A DNA stretch of 64,000 bases, from contig NC_135369.1 of assembly GCF_049243985.1 (NCBI RefSeq), positions 25,714,765 through 25,778,764 on the forward strand. The letters are read 5' to 3'. The first letter of the stretch is position 1, and each line of letters opens with the position of its first letter. Below, piece by piece: positions 43,591-55,500 of the stretch. The position numbers and the translations under genes are program-made. Below the pieces are notes generated by a model, which saw only the letters and a program-made list of their open reading frames with translations, had not been told where the DNA came from and did not search any database. The stretch is from Paroedura picta. Lineage: Eukaryota; Chordata; Lepidosauria; Squamata; Gekkonidae.

Positions 43591-44494
43591 TTTTCTCCTT
43601 GTGTTGCCTTTCCTTTCTGCTGTCCCCAACCTGCCCGCCAAAAGCAACAGAGCCAAAGCGATAACATCTTATTTGCTACACCAAGAACAATAAATAGATG
43701 TTTTTATGCATTGGTGGGGGGTCGTTTTCAGATCCAGAAAGGCGGGTTTAGCATGGTGAGGCAGGAAACGAATCCAGAGTTTGTGATGAGACAGCAGCTG
43801 AGGATATGGTGTACAGATAAGCAGCAGGGACTATGGCATGAAAGATTTCTACGGCATTCAGAACAGACAGTTGGGGGGCAAGATCCAACTGAAAGCCCCA
43901 CTGAACCAAATGGAAGTTTTCTAATGGTAGCACCCTTGAACATTGCTTTTCTTTGATATTCATGCTGGAGACTTTCCTTTTGTTAATTAGAAGGAGAGTG
44001 GTACTGATTGTCTTGTCTTAATCAAGCCCTAAAATGCTGTGAGCTGAGCTAAAGGATACTGAGATGACAGAGGATGGCTAATGGGGTGTGGGAGGAGTCA
44101 AGGTCAGCCTCAGCCATTCAGGGCTGGCTAAGTGGTAGCAAGTTAGGCTGTGTGTGCAACCATCAACTGCTGCTGGGGACATGGAGGGTAGCCCCAAAGA
44201 ATGATGTCTTTCAGGATTTAGAGGTTGCCGGCATGTAATCAGTGGGTTTAAAAAATGCCTTTCCTCTGGCAAGTGGCTTGAAATCATAGAGAAAGCAAGA
44301 CCACCATCACCCCCGCCCTTTGCCTCAGAATCCAGTCTGTCCAATGAACCATCGATTCCACATACGTAGGCTAACCCGACTATAAAATGTCTCAGAATGC
44401 ATAGTGTTGGCCTCTTTCCAAAGCACAGAATTTGTCTCATGGACCAAAGGAATGAATGACCCGAAGGAACAGTTCACAAAGGACTTTCCTCTTC

Positions 44495-44579
44495 TTAACT
44501 GACAACCTTTTCCTTTTCAGGCTTCATGGAGCTGAGAAGGGCCTTGGCCTGTTTCTTTTCTTCCTTCTGGAGCCGATAC
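44495..44579 (-). CDS. SLC22A6/8-like: OAT-C exon 10, C-terminal tail (residues 528-555)
   Basis: 85 bp after acceptor ATTAAG|GTATC. The tail [20 protein letters not shown]... ending EKVVS is a basic cytosolic tail of the same length as in OAT-B. Confidence 0.85.
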
Positions 44580-47500
44580 CTTAATAAGAGAGAATGTCCA
44601 TAAAATACAGTTGTTTTTGTGAAGACATAAGAACTGACTGCCCTGGACCAGACCAAGGTTTCATCTGGTACTGCTAGATTAAAAAACAACAACAGGCACA
44701 CTGAGGCTCCACCCCCTCTTCTCAGGCTCCACCTCCTCTTCCCAGGCTCCACCCCCTTCTGCCAGTGTCAGCACAAAACAGCAGAAGCAGTGACGGCATT
44801 TTTTAAATGCAAAATCAAGCCAAACAAAGTGGGTACCTTTTTTCTTTGGCATTTTTTAATGTCAGGAGGGGGCGGAGTCTAGGAGTCCCAGTGCAAAACA
44901 GCAGCACTTATTAAATGTCCTGTATTTTTTCCCCTCCCCCCCACCGGACAGTCACTGAAAATACTGGACTGCCTGGGTCAATACTGGCCACCTTAGGTCT
45001 AGCTAATCCAGAATTCTATGGCCCAAACTGACTCAATGGGCCCCACCCCCTTGCTACCTCATTATAGAATCATAGAATCATAGAATCATAGAGTTGGAAG
45101 GGGCCATACAGGCCTTCTAGTCCAACCCCCTGCTCAACGCAGGATCAGCCCAGAGCATCCTAAAGCATCCAAGAAAAGTGTGTATCCAACCTTTGCTTGA
45201 AGACTGCCAGTAAGGGGGAGCTCACCACCTCCTTAGGCAGCCTATTCCACTGCTGAACTACTCTGACTGTGAAAAGTTTTTTCCTGATATCTAGCCTATA
45301 TCATTGTACTTGTAGTTTAAACCCATTACTGCGTGTCCTCTCCTCTGCAGCCAACAGAAACAGCATCCTGCCCTCCTCCAAATGACAACCTTTCAAATAC
45401 TTAAAGAGGGCTATCATGTTCTACTATATCTTGGCTCTGAGCACCTTTCAGTCAGCCTAGCTCTGATACTGGAAATGAGAGAAGTACCCAAAGCAAGGGA
45501 CTGCAGGGAAGTAATGAAGGTTCAGTTCCCCTCAGTCATGCCACCTTTTCGATATAAACCTCATGTTCCCCAGTCTCTACAAACACAGGTTCAAGTGGGT
45601 AGCCGTGTTGGTCTGAAGTAGCACAACAAAAATTGTCCACTCGCACCTTTAAGACCAACAAAGATTTATTTAAGGCATTTGCATGCATGCCCTCTTCCTC
45701 AGACTAAATCTGTGGATCGCACCCTATTTTTTTCTTGTCACAATCCAGCCCCCTGAATTAATAGGGTCATCTATTCAGGCCCTAGGCTGGAATAGTTATT
45801 GGGTTTAAAGAGGTTTAAGGAATTATCATGCCGCCATCTATTTCTATTTGCATTGTTTAAGGGATTTTTACAGGCTTTTATATTGTAATTTTTATTGGTT
45901 TTATATTGTAAACTGCCGCAAGATGGCCTGTCATGAGTGGCGGCATAAAAATCTAAAAACAAACAAACAAACAAATGGAACAAGGATCATAAGGGTACAG
46001 ATATATCTGTTGGTCTTAAAGGTGTTATTGACCTCAATTTTTGTTGTGCAAACACAAGTGTGAACAAAGAACCTCAATTTATTCCATCACATCTGATTTC
46101 CAGATTTACAGATATGCTGGAAATCTTGCAAAGAAAACAGACACTCTTCTGGTCCCTTTCTTAACCCCACATCATAACCACATTCCCGTAACCTTTGGTT
46201 AACAAAAATGATGCTTCACTGATACGGCTGCCACTGACATATGCCTCATAGGCAGGATGACGTGCAGAGGCATTCACATGTTGAATGTGACATTGTACCT
46301 CCGCATCTCAAATTCACATGTCTTAAGACACTGGCATCTTGGGCTCATTTTGTTGCTTAGCAGGCTTAAGCCATGCAGCTTTCCAAGGCCCTTTGCCTTC
46401 CCAAGATCCTTTGTGCCACTCCTCGACCACTCAGTACTTACTGGATCTCAACCTGTTCTATCGTTTCCCGCAGCGGGACATTGAGGGTCTCCGGCAAGCA
46501 AGTCGCAGCTATGCCAGACATGATGGGAGCAACGCCGTAGATCACCGAGGGCAGGAAGGGAATGTACTCGCCAGTCATCTTGGCCAATGGGGCTACCATG
46601 CCGCCTATGCGGGCCATGGTGTTAGTGAAGCCCATGCCGGTCTGCCTGCAAGTGTGGAAGGCAACATATATATTAGCATAGGTGGTGTATTGTTAGAGGC
46701 AGAGAGTTTCTGATGGGAGCAGAGTAAAAACACTTCTTCACTAGAGCCCATCCCATACACATTGGAGAATGCACTTTCAACGTGCTTTGGCAGTTGGATT
46801 TTCCTGTGCAGAACAGGAAAATCTACTTATAAAGTGCACTGAAAGTGCATTATCTATTGTGTGCAGACTAGGCCCAGGGCAGACAGTGAATGCTGGGCCA
46901 AGAAGAGCCTCATCCAGGAAGATACACAGCATGATGGAGCACCCAAGAAGAGAAGAACCAGAGTGAGAAAGGACCAGTATAGTGAGTCCCCACTGTCAGA
47001 GACTCCCAAGCAGGAGCTGAGCACCCAGACCGTCTTTGGATGGGCACAGAGGGATGCCACAGTTTAGCTATCCTTTATTCTGTGATTGGCAGGGGGTACA
47101 AAGCCTCAGGATCTGGCACTGTCTTGGCAATCAAGCAATACCTGCTGCACTTCAGCTCTCAGCCTTCTTGGGATCCTGGGTAAATGAACATCTGTTGCAG
47201 GTATAGATTTGGGTATGCCTGTCCTCATCAGGGCCCTGAACCCAGCCAAACAGGAGCTCAACAGATCTTCCTCTTCCCATTCTTTTGGCTCCAAAGCCAC
47301 TGAACAAAACCTTGGGGCAACGCTTCTCTGTGACAGCATAGACAAAAGGAACCCAAGCCATGCAAATAAGAGCTGGACAATTTGTCAGCTGTGAACCATG
47401 ATTGAATCTCGTTTACGTTTCATTCCTTGCAAATGACATATAACCTTCATTCCATAAAGATGCTGGCGTTCTAAAGTTCACAGCACCCCTATTTGGCTGG

Positions 47501-49501
47501 GCCTTTGTTTTCTATACCTTCATGCCAGCATGAGAAGCAACATAAAGAAATATTTTGCAAAGAGGAATTACACAAGACTGGACTTGTTGCGTAGAACAGA
47601 ACTCTTGGTAAGTGCTCCTCTGGAAGACATAAACGTTGAAGCATCTCAATTGGGATGCCCAAATTATATGAGTAGTATGCAGTACTGAGGGAACAGGTAG
47701 ATAAGTATGTTGGACAAGGAGTTGCTGACACAGAGGTGGAAGAGGCAGCTAGGATGGCGTCAGACGTCCTGTATTGACACTGAAAAAGAGATTTGAATCT
47801 GCAGTGGATTTTGAAAACAAGAGGGAGCCTGCAGTTTCAGATGGGCCCTTCCCTTCTCGGGCCTGGCATCAACCTGTCCTCTCTAACCTCTGACCTGTAT
47901 GCGTGACTCTCACTTCTCCTTTCTTACCTGAGCACTGTTGGATAAAGTTCTCCAGTGTATAAATAGATACAGTTGAACGAGGCAGCCAAGCATCCCTTCC
48001 CAAAGACCGCAAAGCCAGTGCGGATGATTGGCATATCTGGAGTTTAAAAAGAAAAACCACAGGACGCTAAGGAATGCATGTGCTGTTCTTCCCACCGCCA
48101 GTGAGTTGTTCTCTGGAATTGCAGGGGAGGGACTGCAGCTTAGCAGTAGAGCATTTGCTTGGTACGCAGGAGGTCGCAAGTCCAGTTCCTACAATGCTGA
48201 CTGCGATGGACCAGCAGTCCGATTCCGCATTAGGCAGATCTCTATGACTGTTTACGCACTGGAGGTTTCATGTCAGGCTGCAGGCTGGAGTTCTAGTAGT
48301 GGCAGGTTGTCCCACCTCTTCCTGCACCCATATGGGGGAGCATTAGGCTTGGTGCACCTCATCTGCCCCTGATTTGTGCTCCTGCACAGGAGCTGGGCAA
48401 GTGAAATTCCCAGTGCGTAAATGGTGTATGCTCATCCCACTTTCTAAAGACAAATTTTATCCTCTCAAAGAAATACTTCGGGAAGCTATTTCATGTCAAG
48501 GCTTGTGGTGGTGGAACGTCCTGTCAAGGGACATCTATGACACTCCTGTGGGCTTTTCATGGCAAGAGACATTCCAAGGTGGTTTGCTATTGCCTGCCTC
48601 TGTGTCGTGCCCCTGGTATCCCTTTGGAGGTCTCCAAATGCTAGCCAAGGCAAGATAGGATTACTAGAGAGCAACAGGTCGTACAGACTGGGGAGCCAGG
48701 CCATAGACATAAGCTTATATGGTGAGGCAAGAGGTGATTGGGCCCCTTGTGTCATGTGACACAAGCTACTAGACCCATCCTCCCACAGAACACAGCATCT
48801 CACCTGGTGGAATGAAGACGTTAGCCAGGATAGCCATTCCAGCGAGGATGAGTGTCGCAGCCTGAGTGAACCGGCGCCCAATGAAACTGATTGTCAGCAC
48901 TGAGATGGTCTTGGCCGGGAAGTCAACGGCTCCAAAAATCAACTGGACCAAGTAGATGTTCACACCAAAGTTCTGCAGGTCCATGACCAGCCCGTAATAG
49001 GCAAAAGTGGTAGAGAACCTTAAGATAGAAGACAGGACAGAGGCCTGGGCAAATCCTGGCAAAGTCTGAGAACAACGTTTGAGTCCAGAAGCACCATTCA
49101 GACCAGCTAAGTTTTATTCAAGGTATACGCTTTCGTGGGCACGCACATTTCCTCAGGTCCAACCTGGTGGAATGAGCTCCCGGAAGAGCTGCGGGCCCTG
49201 CGGGAATTGTCATCATTCCGCAGGGCCTGCAAGACGGAGCTCTTCCGCCAGGCTTTCGGTTGAGGCCGGGCAGCAAGAAGATCTAGCCCCCCTCACAAAT
49301 GTGACGGTTGCGTCTGTCATCTGCCCCCTCCCTTTCCCTTCTTAGTGGGTGTGGAATTGGGTTAGCTATATTGAATTTTGCCGCCATTCTTGTGTTAACT
49401 TTTGTATTAATTGTATTATGTTTTATTGTGCTTTTATTGTTTTAGGGGATTGGTTTTTATGTGACCCGCCTCGAGCCTCCGGGGGGAGGCGGGATATAAA
49501 T

Positions 49502-49548
<47 letters not shown>

Positions 49549-52500
49549 CCAGTGGAATGGGAATGACCAGTCTATACACATGGGTAGAAGGTACGGCACT
49601 AAATTAGCATACAGTACAATGAAGATGTTTAACAGATCCAGGGACCAAGAAGGAATAACAAGCTTAGGGTTTAATTATGGGGAGGGAACATAATGAAGGA
49701 AACAAATCTGTCAAAAAGGGGAATTAGTGGCCAGATTTATCTTTAATTATGGACTAAATAACTGCCATCTCACATCAGACATGGAGACAAACTATAGTAT
49801 TTAACAGCACATCTGGACTTGTTCAAACTCCGAGCATCTTCAGGCCAAGGTTCTTATAATAGGCAGGTGAAGGGAAAAGTTTCTCTGCCTGGAAAATGGC
49901 CGCTAGGTAGAATAGAATAATACTTCATTTTTTCCACCTCCAGAATGCTTCCTGTGGATCAATTAGCATCTATCCTTCCTTCTTTTCTTTTGTTGTCTTG
50001 GGCTCTCACAATGGAATAACAAGCTCTAGCTGCAAACCCAAGGCTATAGATGGAGACCCAGTTGCTCACCTGCTAACTTTGAAAATCCAAGAATAAGATG
50101 TTGGGACTCCTCCCCTCCCTCGGAAGTCATGAGATCCTCTCTGAATCATAGAATAAAGCTAGCCTTGTCCAAAGATTTTTAAGATTTGTCTTTGACCGGC
50201 AAATGTTTCAACATATACAAAAGTCTATTAAAGCATTTCATACCACCTTAAGACTGGATCATAGATGTATGCCTTTGTTATTTACCTTATAAATTCCAAC
50301 CTAACATCCTGCTGATTAGTATCTTGAAAAGCATGATAGGAGCTATCTAACTGGCTTTTAAAATGAAATAAAACAGATTTTTAAATCAGAAACCTTTCTC
50401 CCCCTTTAAAATGTTACACAAAACCAAGCTGAAGTTTCTTCCCTTCCCAAGCAGTCCCATCCGTGCACGCAAGCAATTTATCTTTTACAAAAACATGAAG
50501 ACCAAAAATATTTTTCATCTGTTTATACTCTTAGGCTCAGCTCACCTTTCATAGTACCCTCTCCTGAACGTGGCCTATGGCAGCCCACAAACATTTCTAG
50601 ACCTCCAAATTACAACTCACCACACAAAGGTAAGGTAGAAAGAAATTCGGCGCATGACGGGGGTCCGCACCAAGTCCGCGACTGTATAGGTAGATTTCAC
50701 GGTTGCAATTTCTTCCTTCATCTTGGACCTCAGGGTCTGGGGTGGGGGGACATAAAGAAGGAGACTAGTGGGTATACCCTTCAGCTACTTTGAGGAGAAG
50801 TTTTTACAGAAATTATTGGTGGAAAGCTCAATTTCATACCACATGCCCCCCAACCTTTCAAAGACTAAAATGGCAATATTGCGGCAGCACTGTGAGAGCA
50901 GCACTATCAGGGCTGTGACAAGCCCAAGGTCACCCAACTGGGTGCAAAAGGAGGAGCAGAGAATCCAGAAGCTCGCTTAGATATTTAACTTCCAGCGGAC
51001 CTGTAGAAGAGCTTTTTCTGAAGGCAGCAGTAGCAAAATTTTTAATGTGAAATTCCCAGGAGGCAAAAATTAGGATGCTGATTGACAGGAGACAGGGACT
51101 AGAAAATAGGCATTTGTCTTGGAGATGGCTGGATAGGATGAGGATCAGATGAGGACTGAGATCTAAATGCAAAAGCACTGGGTCACTTTCCAAAATCAAA
51201 AAACCCTCCAGTTGTCATTCCAGGAGATCTCTAGCTATCACCTGGAGTTTGGCAACCCTTCCTTCCCCACTGCATGTCTTCACCTTGATTCAAAGCACAG
51301 TTTTACCATCACAAGGACAAGAGGCTTCGCCTTTTGTATTTAATTAACCTTTTCTAGATTCCTAAAATCAGTATCAAGTTCCATTCTTCTATGGTCTCAT
51401 AATGGGAACACTGTCAACAAATATTCCAGATCCTCTATGCCTGCAGAGTTCACCTCAGTGCTTAGCTTGTCACCAGCCTCTTTCTTGCCATTGATCTTGG
51501 CCACCCTCTTAAGCTCTTTTACAGCTCGGTCCAGCTTCCCGACCATCACCAGCCAGCGGGCAGATTCAGCAAACCACCTGGATGATAGAAAGGCAGAAGA
51601 GAAGATGCTGATTCTAGCCAGTCAGTTTGCATCCACTCCAGCATCAGCAAACACAGCAGGATGCAGTGCGAAGGTCCTCACTAGATCATCAAGGAGGGCC
51701 CATGTTCAGCTGCTGCTGTGGTAGCTGCATTGGTTGACAGTTAGCTTCCGGATCAAGTTCAAGGTTTTGTTTTTGGCCTTTAAGGCTATATGCAACCTGG
51801 GTCCTACCTATCTGCAGGACCACTTATCTCCCTGTGCTCCCTGCAGGGTGCTCTGCTCTGCAGGTATGAATCTGCTGGTTGTCCTGTGCCTCCAGGAAGT
51901 GCACCTGGCCTCAACCAGGGCCAGGGCCTTTTTGGTCCTGGCCCCTACCTGGTGGAATGAGCTTCCAGAAGAGCTGAGGGCCCTGATGGAGTTCCGCAGG
52001 GCCTGCAAGATGGAGATCTTCCACCAGACATTTGAGGGGGCTGGAGGCCGGGGCAATAAGTTTGGGCCCCTCCCTTCCTTTTCTCGATCAGCACCCCATA
52101 GGGGCCATTCCACACACATGGGATAATGCACTTTAGAAGTAGATTTTACCAGGAGTAGAAAAAGAAGATGAAATAGGGAAGAGAGACAGTGAGCTGCAGC
52201 CAGCGCCAGTCCCGGATCAGGTATGCCACGCCCGCCAAGATGAACTGTCCAGTAGTGTAGGCGTAGCCATACATGGTGCCCACAACCGCTCGTGTCTTTG
52301 TGGGTGTCCATTCCACAGCTGTATAAGGAAGGGGGGTTGAGAAAAATTAAACGTATTTACTTTAAGGGCCATTCCGCATGACTTAAATGTAGCAGAAGTC
52401 TTACCATTGGTAAATGCTATTAATTCAACGTTCCGCAGGACATCATACACAATCTGCAACACTCCTGCAACACTCCCGCAAAAATCGCTTTGTTGTAGTG

Positions 52501-55500
52501 CTTTTCGGAAAATCCAGAAAAGTGGATTCCCCCTAAAAAACCGCTAGACTCTTGAGAACAACCTGCAACACATCCGAAAAAGACATGTGCGTTCTCAATG
52601 TAGCGGTAGAAAGAATGTCCCTCCCTCGCTCTTGCCCCCAAGCTTCTGGAGACGCGATTGCCATGTTTTTTCCTTAGACCGACGAAAGCAATGAACGAGC
52701 AAGGCTTCTCCGGCTAAAGTCCCTCCACAGAAATGCTTAACAGTAAAACAAATCTCCCTACTGTAAGTGTCTTTAAAGTTCCCAAGCACATTACAGCCCC
52801 CTGTTCGACACTGCCCATAATTTCGGCCACAAATCATGCCCATGGGAGGGGGGGGATTTTTTTTACTTGAGGAGCATGTAAACAATTAATTGCCAGCTCC
52901 TATGCCAGCAAAAAAGGTCTTTCTGAGACAATTAATGAACAAATATTTGTTGCGACTGGTGTGTTTGGGTTTTTAAAAAACAGTTTTTAAAGGGAAAGGG
53001 GCTTTTCGGGAGCACAAAAACAACAGTTCATTGGCTGTTCTGTTGGATTGACGGCCAGGGGCGGGAAGAAGTGTGGGAAAATATTGCTTCCTTTGTTGCA
53101 ATTCTAGCAAGACCGGAGACATGTGGGGAATGAATAGACTGCTACTGGGACTTCAATATTCCACTAGAATTAAAGGTATGCGGAATGATGAAATTTCACT
53201 ATTAAATATAGCGTTTCTGCATACTGAAAACATCCAGCAAAATTGGTCCTTGTGCAGAAAGCCCCTAAGTGTTTCTAGGCCACTCTGATAACTTAGGGCC
53301 CAACTAGACATGCTGATTTTCAGAGAGTGGTTTTGGGGCTTTAAAAGGAGAATCAATTTTGGCTTGGAATGCTGCCATGGATGGGAGAGGGCATCTGAGT
53401 CCTGAGCAGAAGGGGCCACTACTATTTATTTTCTCAAGTGGTGCTAATGGGGGAGGAGATGATCTGAAATTAGTTCGCCTGGAGAAAATGGCTGCTTTGG
53501 AAGGTAAATTCTATGGTATCATGCATCATGGAAGTCCCTCCCCTCCCCAAACCCCGCCCTCTTCAGGCTCCACCCCAAAATCTTCAGGTGTTTCCCATCC
53601 TGGAGGTATTCTGCACGGAGCCAAATAAAACAGTTTAAACCACTTTATTATATTACAATCGTTGTTCTGCATTGAATGTAGTCTGTTGAAAAACTACATT
53701 GCAATGCTCCCTACATGAAATTATTCATAGCCCTGCCCCCTGCAGTTTTGCCAACTCTGCTTTGTTCCCTAATGCAGTCACTAATCTGCATAACTAAAGA
53801 GGTTCTCTGCATGGCTAATAGATCGTCTCAGGCAGGCAGGAGAGAAATAAATCGGTGAAAGCTTAAAAGACGCTTAAAGCACCGAAGAGGCAGTTCACCA
53901 TGCAGAGCAAAATCAGTTTTGCAGAGTAAATTAACTCTTCTATGCAGAGATCAGAAAAACAACAATGTATTTAGTGAGTTTTCATCAGCTTATTGTGCTC
54001 GCTTCAGCAGCACATATACTAAAATTGGAATGATCAGCTTATCCATCATGCAGAAGAGGCCCTGGAGATGGCCACCCTCATTGTTAAAGATACTAGTTGG
54101 ACATGGCAAAGCAGCTGTTTTGAACTGTTGAACAGGACCTCAGCTCTGCTGAAACCAGCTTTCAGTGTCAAAATCCCCAGGTTGCTATGGGTGGGGCCGA
54201 CTGCTGCAGAGGACTGAAATGGTGCAGCGGGGTGGGGAGGAACCCATTATCTGAAAGCGCCATTGCCACTGTGCTGAACTGGAAGCCTCAGCAGCAGAGG
54301 AAAACACCTCTTTTTCATTGCCATATAGAAGTCACTGTTACTCACACAGCGAGGCGCCATTCAGCACCATGCCTGAGAAGGCCATGCCTGTCAGAAAGCG
54401 GAAGGCGCAGTAGAAGCTGTAACTGGGAGAGAAGGCCGTGGCCGAGCCCGTGACAGCCATCTGCAGGTAACACCAGATGAGGAGCGTCCGGCGCCCAAAC
54501 CTGCAAGAAGACAGAGGCATAGGGCGGTGAGGTATAAGAGATTAAGTGAACTCACATGTTTGCATTACATGGAGCACATCATCTGTGCATTACAGGGAAC
54601 ACTCATTCAGAGAACAGCTGCCTCCATGGGGGGAGGATGGTTCATAGGAACCTTTCAATGTTTTGTGATTGGTCCACTGAAACCCGCCCCCCCACCCCCG
54701 GCAGGGATTCTGCAATGGGTCCCAATTCCCCTGGCAGCCATTTTGTAGTGGCGCTCACTCACCTTTCTCAAAATTCCAAATGCACCACAGGCTGGACAAG
54801 ACAGGGGGTCCCTGCACCAGAGTTTCTTTGCCATCCTTCAGTAAGTAACACCCACATTACACGGCACCCACCTCACCTGTCTGAGAGGCCTCCGAATACA
54901 ATGCCCCCCAGTAATATCCCGGCCATGTACAATGACTGAGCCATCTGCTTCAATGTTCTGGAGGCACAAACCAGGTTCCACTGGGGGGGAGGGGAAGAAA
55001 AAGAGACTTTTCAGTGGAACCCTTGAAAGCTCGAAGTTATGCTCTGCATTATGAAAGCAACCCAAGAAAGTATTGTGACTGCATTTATTTTCAGTAAAGA
55101 GATATTTATAGACAACCTTTTTGAAATACAAAATCAAAGAAACGGAAGCAGAAACCAGACCACCCCCAAATTAAAACTCCAGAAAATAAGCAAAAGAAAT
55201 TAAAAGTGGGTTTGAGTAATAAACAGTGGTTGCATCTATTCTGAATTTTAGCTACCATGTTCAGGATTCTTGCCTGGAAGAAGATCACACTTAGGGATTC
55301 CTGTCTCCTGGTGGGACCTGAAGATGCCCTAGAATTATGGCTCATCTCCAAAGGTATAAAATTAATTTCTGTTGAGAAAATGACTGCTTTGAAGGGTGGA
55401 CTCCATAGTATGATACTCCATTGATGTCCCTCCCTCCCCCAAATCCCACCCGCTCCCAGCTCTAGCCCCAAAGTCTCCAGGTGATTCCCAACCCAGAGCT

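Larger units (their letters stand above)
35089..44494. other. Spacer between OAT-C and OAT-B
   Basis: 9.4 kb without a supported host gene. It holds palindromic hATs, two more hAT-like or MITE copies, SINEs, and a retroelement fossil at about 39640-41545. OAT-B regulatory sequence must lie at its low end, but I see no motif I would name. Confidence 0.5.

Noticed and set aside
53995-54033. Functional U6 snRNA gene
   Set aside because: Only the first 39 nt are present, with no terminator or upstream PSE/TATA pair.
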